Shown in pieces: positions 1 through 8,567 of a stretch of 64,000 nucleotides of DNA (its first letter is position 1; each line of letters opens with the position of its first letter). Origin of the DNA: Winogradskyella sp. (GTDB taxonomy: Bacteria; Bacteroidota; Bacteroidia; Flavobacteriales; Flavobacteriaceae); assembly GCA_002722255.1 (NCBI GenBank), contig PBLD01000001.1:936311-1000310 (forward strand), in the 5' to 3' direction. Made by a program: the position numbers and the translations under genes. The notes beneath the pieces were generated by a model. The model was given only the letters and a program-made list of their open reading frames with translations. It ran no database searches and had not been told where the DNA came from.

Positions 1-1353
1 AATGGTGAAGAGTTAGAAATAATGTCTTTAAATGACTTAGCATATTCCTACAGAGAGAAAGGTAACTACAAGGAGTCATTAGAGATTTTTAAACAAATTT
101 TAGAAGACCCATTACTAAAGGAGGATATGTCTTTTTATGGTCTTGTATTGGATAATTACAGTTTTACTAAGTTTTTAAGTGGTAACTACGTCTATGATGA
201 AGTAGAGCAGAACTTAAAGGAGTCTCTTAAGATTAGTATAAGTCAACAAGATCCTTATACAGAACTAGCTGCTTCTATTGATTTATCAAAGTTTTATAAG
301 GAAAACAAGAAAATAGATTCTTCATTGAAGTATGCTAAAAAGAGTTTTAAATTGTCTAAGGAGATTCCCATGAACGATTTACTTTTAGAATCAATGAGGA
401 TTTTGGCTGATTTAACAGAAGGTGAAGAAAGTAAATCTTATTTAGAAAAGCACATAAAATTAAGCGATAGCTTACTAAGGGTTGAGCGTGCTGTGAGGAA
501 TAAACATGCCAGAATAGAATTGCAAACAGACCAACTTGTAGCAGAAAACAAACAAATTTCTAGAGAGAATCTATATCTCCTTATTTTATCAGCAGGATTA
601 TTACTTACTGCAGTTTTAGTGTATTTAGTTATCTCCCAACGCGCTAAAAATAGAAAACTAAAGCTTATCCAAGTACAGCAAAAAGCTAACGAGGATATTT
701 ATAACTTAATGCTTAGTCAACAAGATAAGGTAGATGAAGCTAGAACATTAGAAAAGAAAAGAATTTCTGAAGAGTTACACGATGGTGTATTGGGACGCTT
801 ATTTGGTACACGTCTTAGTTTAGATAGCATAAACTTTAAGGATGGTAAAGAAGCCATGACAACTAGAGCCAATTATATTGGTCAGTTAAAGACCATCGAA
901 GATGACATTCGAAAAATATCGCATGAGTTAAATACAGACTTCGTCTCTGGTTCTGGTTTTATGGATATTGTTTCAGAACTTATTGAAAATCAAACTAAGG
1001 CATATGGCTTAGCCTATGAGTTTAACTATACTGATGATATAAGTTGGGATTCTGTATCTAATAAGACAAAGATTAATATCTACAGAATCATTCAAGAATC
1101 TATGCAAAACATATATAAGCATGCTAATGCAAAAGCTATAAAAATTAGTATTTCTTTAGAAAAAGATGTAATTTGGCTAGACATCATTGATGATGGAGAA
1201 GGCTTCGATACATCGAAAAGCAAAAAGGGTATTGGATTAAAGAATATGACGTCTCGCGTAGAAGACATTAATGGAAAAATAACCTTTACTTCTCAATCTG
1301 GAAATGGTACGACTGTTAATGTTAAGATTCCCTATAATAACCAATCGACATGA
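1..1353 (+). CDS. TPR-containing membrane sensor histidine kinase, HisKA_3 type (5' end outside window)
   Basis: The reading frame is open from base 1, so the codon at 22 is probably internal and the start lies upstream. Counting from 22, residues 1-160 are helical TPR-like repeats (pattern G.Y..SL..F...L). One membrane helix spans about 184-206, and a coiled linker follows. The phospho-acceptor box ISEELHDGVLGRL has the DesK/NarX-type H-D pair (His253). A GHKL ATPase domain ends the protein, with DDGEGFD and GIGLKNM boxes. Kinases of this kind phosphorylate LuxR/NarL-type regulators, and one follows 84 bp downstream, which is the likely partner. The TPR part appears to be periplasmic or a ligand-sensing module. 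The family call is firm; the signal is unknown. Confidence 0.88.
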   Translation, partial: NGEELEIMSLNDLAYSYREKGNYKESLEIFKQILEDPLLKEDMSFYGLVLDNYSFTKFLSGNYVYDEVEQNLKESLKISISQQDPYTELAASIDLSKFYKENKKIDSSLKYAKKSFKLSKEIPMNDLLLESMRILADLTEGEESKSYLEKHIKLSDSLLRVERAVRNKHARIELQTDQLVAENKQISRENLYLLILSAGLLLTAVLVYLVISQRAKNRKLKLIQVQQKANEDIYNLMLSQQDKVDEARTLEKKRISEELHDGVLGRLFGTRLSLDSINFKDGKEAMTTRANYIGQLKTIEDDIRKISHELNTDFVSGSGFMDIVSELIENQTKAYGLAYEFNYTDDISWDSVSNKTKINIYRIIQESMQNIYKHANAKAIKISISLEKDVIWLDIIDDGEGFDTSKSKKGIGLKNMTSRVEDINGKITFTSQSGNGTTVNVKIPYNNQST

Positions 1354-1437
1354 CATGAATCAGTGCGTGAGTTTGAATTTTATCAAACTTTACATTGATG
1401 ACTTGCATCTGTCTTATTAAAAACCAGAAATAACCAG

Positions 1438-2106
1438 ATGAAACATATTAACATCTTAATGGTAGATGATCACCCAATAATTATTGAGGGTTACCAAAAT
1501 GTGTTAATGGCCACAAAAGAAGAAGATCAAACCCTACTTATTGATACTGCTAATAATTGCGATACTGCTCAACTAATGATTAACAGAGCAGCAAAAGGCA
1601 CACCATACGATGTGTGTTTTTTTGATATTAGTCTACCACCTTCAGAAGATGGAAGATATGCCTCGGGCGAAGATTTGGCATTGCTAGCAAAGAGAGTAAT
1701 GCCAGATGCTAAAATTATTATTTTAACGATGTTTAATGAATCCTTTAGAATTCATAACATCATTAAAGAAATAAATCCGGACGGCTTTCTTATAAAAAGT
1801 GATCTAACTTCAATGGAGCTAGCAGATGCATTTCAACAAATTCTTAAATATCCACCTTATTATAGCAGTACTGTGAGTAATTATGTGAAAAAGACCATCA
1901 CTAGTGAAATTTATGTAGATGATATTAATAGAAAAATTCTTCACCTTTTGTCACAAGGAATAAAAACCAAAAGTTTAAGTGAATATATTCCTTTGTCTAC
2001 CAGTGCTATAGAAAAACGAAAAAAGCAGCTAAAATTGTTATTTTCAGTTGAAGACGGAAAAGACGAGACACTACTTTTTGAGGCAAGAGAAAAGGGGTAT
2101 TTGTAA
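1438..2106 (+). CDS. Response regulator, receiver plus LuxR-like HTH output
   Basis: A 222-residue two-component regulator. Residues 1-130 form a receiver domain with the acidic pair D10-D11, the phospho-acceptor Asp63 in FFDISLP, and the conserved Lys in GFLIKSD. The C-terminal 60 residues contain a helix-turn-helix-like stretch (ILHLLSQGIKTKSLSEYIPLS) that fits a divergent NarL/LuxR DNA-binding domain, ending in REKGYL. It follows the kinase gene by 84 bp on the same strand, so the two likely form a pair. The output domain is degenerate enough that its exact subfamily is uncertain. Three GGTTTTACCACA-like repeats lie just downstream and could be its binding sites, but that is only a guess from position. 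Confidence 0.85.
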   Translation: MKHINILMVDDHPIIIEGYQNVLMATKEEDQTLLIDTANNCDTAQLMINRAAKGTPYDVCFFDISLPPSEDGRYASGEDLALLAKRVMPDAKIIILTMFNESFRIHNIIKEINPDGFLIKSDLTSMELADAFQQILKYPPYYSSTVSNYVKKTITSEIYVDDINRKILHLLSQGIKTKSLSEYIPLSTSAIEKRKKQLKLLFSVEDGKDETLLFEAREKGYL

Positions 2107-2178
2107 AAAAAAGAATAAAAACAGGTCTTTTTATAGTTTAAAAATCAGCTTAAAACCCTTGTTATTGTTGATAATTAC

Positions 2179-2247
2179 GGTTTTACCACATTAAGTCTAT
2201 GGTTTTACCACACCAAAGTATGAATATGTTACTTTACTTTTACCACA
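2179..2247. repeat. Three direct repeats of (GG)TTTTACCACA
   Basis: GGTTTTACCACA occurs exactly at 2179-2190 and 2201-2212, and a third copy, ACTTTTACCACA, lies at 2236-2247. The start-to-start spacing is 22 and 35 bp. The repeats sit in a gene-free stretch between the response regulator stop and a terminator hairpin, with no plus-strand gene between them and the terminator. They look like protein binding sites; which protein binds is unknown. Confidence 0.5.
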
Positions 2248-2296
2248 GGTCAACAAGAATTAATTAATCCCTCATTAAGTAATTGTTGAGTTAATA

Positions 2297-2350
2297 GCAA
2301 GAAAAATTAAACCTAGTTGTACTTCTTACGACTAGGTTTTTTTCTTGCTT
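2297..2350. terminator. Bidirectional intrinsic terminator
   Basis: The arms 2310-2320 and 2328-2338 form an 11-bp stem (one G-U pair) with a 7-nt loop. Flanking AGCAAGAAAAA and TTTTTCTTGCT extend it, giving a T-run on each strand. It separates the convergent response regulator and DUF456 genes. Confidence 0.85.
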
Positions 2351-2352
2351 TT

Positions 2353-2850
2353 TTATAGCCAACTAGCATTATGTTCTGATAGTTTAGCTATAAATAGTCC
2401 TAAATAAATAATGGCGACTATAAACTTTAAAAACGTTGAGGCTATAAACCCTAAGAAAGAACCAAAAGCCGCTTTCAATGCTTTGTTGATGTCGTTGCGA
2501 TGAATCATTTCGCCAATCAAAGCACCAATAAATGGCCCAATGATAATGCCAAAAGGAATAGGTGTTATAAGTCCAATGACTAAACCTAGAGTAGTACCAA
2601 TCATACCTTCTTTACTACCACCAAAACGTTTTGTCCCTATAGCAGGTATAATATAATCTAGTACATAAATTAAAATAGCCATGACTAGGGTAACAATCAA
2701 AAAAGTATTGCTTAGCTGCACGCCTTCAGTAAAATGTAAGACTAAGAGTCCAAACCAACTGGTAAGAGGACCAGGAATTATGGGTAGAAAGCTACCTATA
2801 ATACCAAGAATCATCAGTAGTACGCCAAGTGTTACAAGAAATATTTCCAT
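2353..2850 (-). CDS. DUF456 family membrane protein
   Basis: A 165-residue, very hydrophobic protein with about four to five membrane helices. It has the DUF456 hallmarks: an N-terminal segment with LPIIPGPLTSWFGLL, and the glycine-rich middle KRFGGSKEGMIGTTLGLVIG followed by PFIGALIGE. The length is normal for the family. No biochemical role is established for DUF456; it is an inner-membrane protein. It is transcribed away from the neighbouring BlaI-type gene, and its end faces the bidirectional terminator. The family call is firm and the function unknown. Confidence 0.85.
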   Translation of the reverse strand: MEIFLVTLGVLLMILGIIGSFLPIIPGPLTSWFGLLVLHFTEGVQLSNTFLIVTLVMAILIYVLDYIIPAIGTKRFGGSKEGMIGTTLGLVIGLITPIPFGIIIGPFIGALIGEMIHRNDINKALKAAFGSFLGFIASTFLKFIVAIIYLGLFIAKLSEHNASWL

Positions 2851-2906
2851 ATAAATTATTTGTTTTCAATTATATGACGCAATAATGATAGTTTAGTTAC
2901 ATTTTT

Positions 2907-2974
2907 AACTAAAAAATTAGTTTAAACTAAATATTTAGTTATATTTGTTTTAATATTTAACTAAAAACTTAGTT
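2907..2974 (+). promoter_or_regulatory. Three 16-bp palindromic operators bracketing the -7 box of the BlaI/BlaR1-like operon
   Basis: AACTAA-N4-TTAGTT occurs three times: 2907-2922, 2925-2940 and 2959-2974. All six arms are exact. A further TTAGTT half-site is at 2893-2898. The box TATATTTG at 2940-2947 matches the Bacteroidota -7 consensus TAnnTTTG and lies between operators two and three; the start codon is 3 bp after the last operator. This fits autorepression by the BlaI-type protein encoded directly downstream. Confidence 0.8.
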
Positions 2975-2976
2975 CA

Positions 2977-3336
2977 ATGAAACAATTAACTAAAGCAGAA
3001 GAGGAAATAATGCAAGCTCTTTGGCAGCTAAAAAAAGCCAATGTAAAGTCGGTAATTGAGATATTACCAGATCCAAAACCTGCTTATAATACGGTTTCTA
3101 CAATTGTTAGGATTTTAGAGTCTAAAGGTTTTGTGGATTATGAAAAGGAAGGTAAAGGGCATACGTATTTCCCAATAGTGGCAAAAGAAGCTTACAGTAA
3201 TCAGTCTATAAATAAGTTGCTAGACAATTATTTTCAAGGATCTTTTAAAAGTATGGTGTCTTTTTTTGTGAAAAAGAATGATGTTGATGTGAATGATATA
3301 GAGAGTTTGCTCAACGAAATTAACAAAGACAAGTAG
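2977..3336 (+). CDS. BlaI/MecI/CopY family transcriptional repressor
   Basis: A 119-residue winged-helix repressor. It opens with LTKAEEEIMQALWQL, the family signature, followed by the recognition region KPAYNTVSTIVRILESKGFVDYE and the wing GKGHTYFPI. The C-terminal 45 residues form the dimerisation and cleavage region. In this family the repressor is inactivated through a membrane M56 protease of BlaR1 type, and that gene follows after 2 bp. Three identical palindromes cover the promoter, so autoregulation is very likely. Flavobacteria use many such pairs for unknown cell-envelope signals; no beta-lactamase gene is nearby, so antibiotic resistance should not be assumed. Confidence 0.92.
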   Translation: MKQLTKAEEEIMQALWQLKKANVKSVIEILPDPKPAYNTVSTIVRILESKGFVDYEKEGKGHTYFPIVAKEAYSNQSINKLLDNYFQGSFKSMVSFFVKKNDVDVNDIESLLNEINKDK

Positions 3337-3338
3337 TT

Positions 3339-5141
3339 ATGCTGTACAGTATCATTCAAATTGTATTGTTTCAAACACTTTTTCTGTTAGTGTACGACTT
3401 GTTTTTAAGACGAGAAACCTTTTTTAATTATAACAGAATCTATCTATTGCTAACATCTGTGTTTTCAATAGTGTTGCCATTTGTAAAACTTCCAGAATTA
3501 CGAAAGGTTACAACACAAGAAACGGTTATAAGATTACCAGAAGTCTTTATTGGTGAGGTTTCAAACATTGATACGAATCCTTTTGTGATTGAGCAAATAA
3601 ACGAAGTAACCAATACAAACCCACAATTACCTGTATGGCAAATAGTGTTATACATTGGTGTGGTATTAGCAGCACTAGTGTTTATAGTAAAAATTGCAAA
3701 ACTCTATTTTGTAAAAAGCAATAATCCTAAACGTTGGAAAGGCAACATACTCATTGTTAATCTTCTTAAAAGTTCAGCGGCGTTCTCATTTTTTAACACC
3801 GTTTTTTTAGGGGACAAGATTCCAAGTTCTGAAAGAAATACAATATACGAGCATGAGCTAGTGCATGTGAAAGAAAAGCACAGTGTAGATCTGTTGTTTT
3901 TTGAAGTTCTAAGAATCCTCTTTTGGTTTAGTCCATTGGTATATATGTATCAAAGTAGAGTTAAAGAATTGCACGAGTTTATTGCAGATGCTAAAGCTGT
4001 AAAGCAGCATGGCAAGTCTAACTATTATCAAAGTTTATTGCATCAGATATTAGATACTAACACATTGTCTTTTACCAATACATTTTTCAAAAAATCATTA
4101 ATTAAAAAACGAATCATTATGTTACAAAAATCAAAATCCAGTCAAAAGAGTTTGTTTAAATATGCACTTTTACTTCCTGTAATATTTGCAATGTTGGTTT
4201 ACACTTCAACAGAGGTTAAAGCACAAGAAAAATCGGATGCTAAAACAGAAATGAATCAAGAGTTGACAGATGAGGAGCTTCTTGAAATATACTATAATGA
4301 GATTCTTAAAATGGAAGAAGAAGGTGGTGATTTCATGGAAATATCTGATTATGTAGGAATTAGTGAAAAAAATATAAACAGATATATTGAGCCAAGAGAA
4401 GATTATTTAAAGTTTAAGGCATTTCTAAGATATATAGCAGATAAAAGCATAAAAAGAAAATCTGAACAAGGAGAATTAACCGATTATGATGAGGAGATGC
4501 GCAAAAAAATTACTGAAGGCCCTCATAAGAGCTATGCCGATTATGTTGAGTGGAAAAAGACAGATGAAGCTAAAGAGCGTTGGATGTCAAGCACCAGAGG
4601 TAATACCCTAAGATTAGTCGTTAATGATATGGCTAATAAAACCCAAGAAGAACAAAAACGCTTTGATGATCTAATGAAACAACTAGAAACAGATTCATAT
4701 TACAAAAAGCTTATTGTTACTGACGGAAAAACCACCTTGGTTATTGATTCTCCATTACTTACAGAAGAAGATAAAGTCGAAGTGGTAGAAGTTCCATTTA
4801 GTGCTGTGGATGAAGCACCATCACATAAAGATTGTGAAAATTTAATGTCAAAAGAAGAAAAAAAGCAATGCTTCAGTGAGTTTGTGAATACCCATGTTAA
4901 AAAGCATTTCAATACAAATGTAGAGAAGAATACCGAGCTACAGAAAAAGCGCATTTTTGCACGTTTTTTAATAGATACAGATGGTAATGTAACCAGAATT
5001 CAAGCCAGAGCAGCTAGTAAAGTTTTAGAAGAAGAAGCAATGCGTGTTTTAAGCTTGTTACCACAATTTATACCTGGTCGTCAAAAAGATAAGGCTGTCG
5101 CTGTAGCATTTTCTTTACCAATTGTATTAACTCAAAAATAG
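3339..5141 (+). CDS. BlaR1-like M56 membrane metalloprotease with C-terminal TonB-C-like domain
   Basis: A 600-residue signal-transducing protease. Membrane helices lie near residues 1-20, 35-50 and 100-120. The zinc motif HELVH is at 172-176, and the downstream family box LHEFIADA at 211-218. A further helix around 275-290 leads to an extracytoplasmic region. The last 110 residues resemble the TonB C-terminal fold, with a two-cysteine entry (KDCENL, KKQCF), then KKRIFARFLID and LPQFIPGRQKDK. The same domain recurs in the small proteins at 6321 and 11411. It is coupled to the BlaI-type repressor by a 2-bp gap. The protease domain is firm; what the TonB-like tail does is unknown. Confidence 0.88.
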   Translation: MLYSIIQIVLFQTLFLLVYDLFLRRETFFNYNRIYLLLTSVFSIVLPFVKLPELRKVTTQETVIRLPEVFIGEVSNIDTNPFVIEQINEVTNTNPQLPVWQIVLYIGVVLAALVFIVKIAKLYFVKSNNPKRWKGNILIVNLLKSSAAFSFFNTVFLGDKIPSSERNTIYEHELVHVKEKHSVDLLFFEVLRILFWFSPLVYMYQSRVKELHEFIADAKAVKQHGKSNYYQSLLHQILDTNTLSFTNTFFKKSLIKKRIIMLQKSKSSQKSLFKYALLLPVIFAMLVYTSTEVKAQEKSDAKTEMNQELTDEELLEIYYNEILKMEEEGGDFMEISDYVGISEKNINRYIEPREDYLKFKAFLRYIADKSIKRKSEQGELTDYDEEMRKKITEGPHKSYADYVEWKKTDEAKERWMSSTRGNTLRLVVNDMANKTQEEQKRFDDLMKQLETDSYYKKLIVTDGKTTLVIDSPLLTEEDKVEVVEVPFSAVDEAPSHKDCENLMSKEEKKQCFSEFVNTHVKKHFNTNVEKNTELQKKRIFARFLIDTDGNVTRIQARAASKVLEEEAMRVLSLLPQFIPGRQKDKAVAVAFSLPIVLTQK

Positions 5142-5151
5142 AAGTCAGTTT

Positions 5152-6285
5152 ATGAGATTTCGAGTAATTATTGTTTCGGTATTATTGATGTCTTGTATGG
5201 TTAATGCTCAAAGTATTAAGGATAAAGCTGACCATTTTTTTGCTACAGGTAACTTTTCAAAATCAATTGAAACGTACAAAACTCTAGAGGTCTTAGATGA
5301 TGTGTACGATGATATAGCAAAGGCATACATTGCTATTGGTAATTATGGCGAAGGTTTAGCTTACTATAAAAAAGCAATTTCGGTAAGCCCAGAAGATCTT
5401 TTGTTACAATATCAGTATGCCAAGCTATTGTCAAAAACAAAGAATTATAAAGAAGCTCATAAACGTTTTTCAGATTTAATCCAAAGCGACAGCCTCAACC
5501 CAAATTTTCATTATGAGTTAGGTGTAATATTAGAAAAATTTCAGGATAGCACAGCGTTAGAGCGTTTTAAAACCACCTTTCAGTTAGACTCAACACATCA
5601 AAAAGCAATTTTTAAAATCGGAAAAAGACATCTTGTAAAACGAAGGTTTAAGGAAGCGCATACAATTATAGATAAGGGTTTAGAAAGCTATTCAGACAAT
5701 ATAGAGCTTGTAAGTCTAAAAGCGCAGACCTATTATTATCAAGAATATTATACGCATGCTGTAGTTTGGTTTAAAAAATTATTGGAATTGGGTGAAAAAT
5801 CAGAATTCATTCACGAAAAGCTAAGTCTGAGTTATGCTCAAAACTCAGATTACAAAGAGGCAATTTATCATAGAGAAGAAGCCTTAAAATACAATCCTCA
5901 AGATGCTAATGCCTTTTTTGTTTTAGGCAATTATTATGCGGCTTTGAATGAATTTAAAAAGGCAGAAGACTATTATAAAAAATCACTTAAGTTACGTGAT
6001 GTGTCATTATCTAATGAATATCAAAAGTTAGGTATAGTTTTAAATAGGCAGAAAAAGTACAAAGAAGCTATTGAGGCTTTTCAAAAAGCAAAAAAAGAAG
6101 ATCCTGATGATATTATGAATTCATTTTTTATCCTAAAATCAAAGGACGAATATTATGCAGATGTTGACGCCAAAATAAAATTATATGAGGACTTTATAAA
6201 AAAGGAAAAAAATGCTCCTTTGAAACCCTACGCAGAACGAAGGTTGAAAGAGTTAAAGGAGGAAAAATTCTTAGAAAGAGACTAA
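5152..6285 (+). CDS. Exported tetratricopeptide repeat protein
   Basis: A 377-residue protein with an N-terminal signal peptide ending near VNAQ (residue 20) and about eight TPR units across residues 20-370 (for example FAT.G.F.KSIETYKTLE and NAFFVLGNYYAALNEFKKAEDYY). It begins 10 bp after the BlaR1-like gene, so it is likely the third gene of that operon and may work with the envelope sensor. TPRs are protein-binding scaffolds, and no catalytic motif is visible. Periplasmic location is inferred from the signal peptide. The repeat class is firm; the role is unknown. Confidence 0.82.
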   Translation: MRFRVIIVSVLLMSCMVNAQSIKDKADHFFATGNFSKSIETYKTLEVLDDVYDDIAKAYIAIGNYGEGLAYYKKAISVSPEDLLLQYQYAKLLSKTKNYKEAHKRFSDLIQSDSLNPNFHYELGVILEKFQDSTALERFKTTFQLDSTHQKAIFKIGKRHLVKRRFKEAHTIIDKGLESYSDNIELVSLKAQTYYYQEYYTHAVVWFKKLLELGEKSEFIHEKLSLSYAQNSDYKEAIYHREEALKYNPQDANAFFVLGNYYAALNEFKKAEDYYKKSLKLRDVSLSNEYQKLGIVLNRQKKYKEAIEAFQKAKKEDPDDIMNSFFILKSKDEYYADVDAKIKLYEDFIKKEKNAPLKPYAERRLKELKEEKFLERD

Positions 6286-6326
6286 AACCCAAAAATATTG
6301 TACATTTCGCTATTAGAAATGTGCTA

Positions 6327-6803
6327 ATGAACCGACTAGCTTGTTTTTTATTAATTTTTCTGCTAACCGCTTGCGACTATTTTGAGAAGCAAAAAGTAAA
6401 TTCAGAAGATTTGCTCGAAGAAGAACTACAAACCTTCAATTGGAACGATGTAGATACGTATCCAACTTTCAACAGTTGTGAGGCTATGACAACTAAAGAG
6501 GATAGTAGAGTTTGTTTTCAGAATACCTTATTACAGCACGTTAATGATTATTTAGGAAGTCAGAACATCATAGTTTCAGAAGATGTTTACGATACAATTC
6601 GATTAAAATTAATCATAGACAACAAAGGACTTTTACAAATTGAAGATATCACCTTAAAACCAGAAACCGAATATCAAATTCCTCATATAGATAGTTTATT
6701 GCGTCAAAGTTTAAAAGGTGTACCAAAAATATTTCCTGCTATAAAGAGAGGGCAACAGGTTACAACAGCTTTTGAGTTGCCTATTATAGTTAAGATAGAT
6801 TAG
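6327..6803 (+). CDS. Small lipoprotein with TonB-C-like domain
   Basis: The ATG at 6327 is preferred over the GTG at 6321 because it gives a clean lipoprotein signal, with the lipobox LLTAC around residues 13-17. The remaining 140 residues follow the pattern seen in the tail of the M56 protein at 3339: an NSCEAM / RVCF cysteine pair, a central IRLKLIIDNKGLLQI strand, then GVPKIFPAIKRGQQVTTAFELPI. This is a stand-alone TonB-C-like module, here anchored to a lipid. It lies 35-40 bp after the TPR gene and probably belongs to the same operon. Its binding partner is unknown. Confidence 0.7.
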   Translation: MNRLACFLLIFLLTACDYFEKQKVNSEDLLEEELQTFNWNDVDTYPTFNSCEAMTTKEDSRVCFQNTLLQHVNDYLGSQNIIVSEDVYDTIRLKLIIDNKGLLQIEDITLKPETEYQIPHIDSLLRQSLKGVPKIFPAIKRGQQVTTAFELPIIVKID

Positions 6804-6874
6804 TTTGTTAGTAGTTAGTGGTTGTAAATCAATTAGATGAAAACAGAAAAAACTTCGCGTCTTAGCGAGAAAAA

Positions 6875-7612
6875 CTAAAACCGTATCGCCAATTTCTGCA
6901 TCAATCGCAACACTTCTACATACAACCAAATAAGCGTTGCTAAAAGTCCCCAAGTAGCCAGCCATTCTTTATATTTTGGTGCTTTGTTTTTGTAACGTTC
7001 TATATAGTCAAAATCTAAAAGCAGTGCAAAGGATGCTACTATAGCTGCTAAAATATTAAAGATAATGGCAAACCACGACGTACCTCTAATGTAGGTTTTA
7101 ATACCAAAAAAACCTAGAATCCAAGAAATAAGATACACAACCATAATGCTAATAGTGGCTGTTATAATGACGCTTCTAAGCTTCTTAGTTACTACTATAA
7201 TTCTTAATTGGTATAGCAAAAGCATTACAAAAAATGTGATTATGGTTACACCAATAGCTTGGTATGGTAATTCAGGAAAATTTCGGTGTGCATACGAGGA
7301 AAAGCCACCTAAAAAAAAGCCTTTGGCAATAACGTAAAGCGGTACTAAAATATGTGCCCAATTTTGTCTTACAGAAATTAAAACACTTACAACTACTGCG
7401 CCTAACATGCCACCTAAGGTAAACCAGCGCATTTGCATTCCGGCTTCGTTGAGTTTCCATAAATAAGCTGTAATGGCTGCAATAACCAAAATGCCCATCA
7501 TAGACTTAAAGAAAATACCAGCAACAGACATCGTTTTTGTAGACGATTTGCCATCATACCAAAAGTAGTCGTTAAAAACAGGGTTAGAGGTTTTAAAATT
7601 CCTGAGGCTCAT
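6875..7612 (-). CDS. Bax inhibitor-1/YccA family membrane protein
   Basis: A 245-residue protein with a short cytoplasmic N-terminus (SNPVF, then SSTKTMSVAGIFFKS) and seven hydrophobic helices, as in the bacterial Bax1-I/YccA branch with the long N-terminal extension. The C-terminal part LLLDFDYIERYKNKAPKYKEW carries the acidic residues typical of the family. The family is linked to ion leak or membrane-protease regulation, but no fixed role is known in Bacteroidota. It ends against the convergent lipoprotein gene and starts 2 bp from the end of the porin-like gene at 7615, suggesting co-transcription. Confidence 0.85.
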   Translation of the reverse strand: MSLRNFKTSNPVFNDYFWYDGKSSTKTMSVAGIFFKSMMGILVIAAITAYLWKLNEAGMQMRWFTLGGMLGAVVVSVLISVRQNWAHILVPLYVIAKGFFLGGFSSYAHRNFPELPYQAIGVTIITFFVMLLLYQLRIIVVTKKLRSVIITATISIMVVYLISWILGFFGIKTYIRGTSWFAIIFNILAAIVASFALLLDFDYIERYKNKAPKYKEWLATWGLLATLIWLYVEVLRLMQKLAIRF

Positions 7613-7614
7613 TA

Positions 7615-8478
7615 TTACAAGTTGAATTTATAACCAACAGCAATATCAGTAGAAAAGTTGCCTTGATTGTCTAAAAAAGCAGCAAATAATTCGCCGTAAA
7701 TTATTGTAATATAGCTGTTGTCGCCAACCTTAATATCTGAACCTATACCAAAAATAAAAGGAATATCAAATGAAGTTTCGTTAGAGTCTACTTCCAAATC
7801 ATTTTCATCTAAGAATGTAAAATCCGAAAAATTGATGGTCGCTAATTTCACTTGTCCGTAAATTGAAAATGTTTCTTTATTTATAAATCTAAATCGATAG
7901 CCCAAGGCTAACTCGGTTGTGCTATATTTAAAATCGTCACTTTCAAAAGTATGTCTCGCTTGCAAAAAGCCAGAATGTCTTGGTAAGTTATTAGCCTCAA
8001 AAATTTCGAGTTCTGCACCAATCATTGGTGTTTTAGTGTTGTCAGGATTACCAACAAATGGATTATTTGTAATTCCACCAGAAAATCCAAGTCTAAACTG
8101 AACACTACTTTCAGTACTCGTAGAAGTGTAGTTAGAATCTACAGAAGCATTATAACTATCAATATAGCTTTTAAGGCTGTAAAGCGTTAATTTTAAATTG
8201 TCTGTAGGCTTACCATTAGTAAGATTACGAAGTGTAGACTTATACTCTTCTTGATAATCGTTGTTGTCGTTTTTGGTGTTTTTTAGCTCAGTAATAGTGC
8301 CATCTTCAGATTTTACAAAATAACGGTATTTACCATCAATCGTATTCCATAGTAGATCTAGTTTACCATCAACTTCGGTTTTAAGCTCTAGAGATTCACC
8401 ATTAACATTGTAGGTTTGTTGGCTATAATTTATTTGAAAAGCCATGCAGAAAAGTATTGCAACTAAAATTTTCTTCAT
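7615..8478 (-). CDS. Outer-membrane beta-barrel-like exported protein
   Basis: A 287-residue protein with a signal peptide (MKKILVAILFCMAFQINYSQ). The first 120 residues are a polar domain beginning QTYNVNG, rich in short strands. From about residue 125 there is an alternating hydrophobic-polar pattern with many glycines (FRLGFSGGITNNPF, ALGYRFRFI, FGIGSDIKVGDNSYITIIYG), ending in AVGYKFNL with the C-terminal aromatic and hydrophobic residues of an outer-membrane barrel. It has no specific family that I recognise. It lies upstream of and adjacent to the Bax-inhibitor-like gene on the same strand. Confidence 0.6.
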   Translation of the reverse strand: MKKILVAILFCMAFQINYSQQTYNVNGESLELKTEVDGKLDLLWNTIDGKYRYFVKSEDGTITELKNTKNDNNDYQEEYKSTLRNLTNGKPTDNLKLTLYSLKSYIDSYNASVDSNYTSTSTESSVQFRLGFSGGITNNPFVGNPDNTKTPMIGAELEIFEANNLPRHSGFLQARHTFESDDFKYSTTELALGYRFRFINKETFSIYGQVKLATINFSDFTFLDENDLEVDSNETSFDIPFIFGIGSDIKVGDNSYITIIYGELFAAFLDNQGNFSTDIAVGYKFNL

Positions 8479-8567
8479 TTGTGAGTTTTTTAAGTGATTT
8501 GTGGTCTGCCAATAACCGCAAAGGGCTTTGGTTGTAGTAAAGCTATTAAAAATATCTTAAGTATAGG

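Noticed and set aside
2977-5141. First BlaI/BlaR1 pair as a beta-lactam resistance locus
   Set aside because: No beta-lactamase or penicillin-binding domain is present; such pairs are abundant in flavobacteria with unknown targets.
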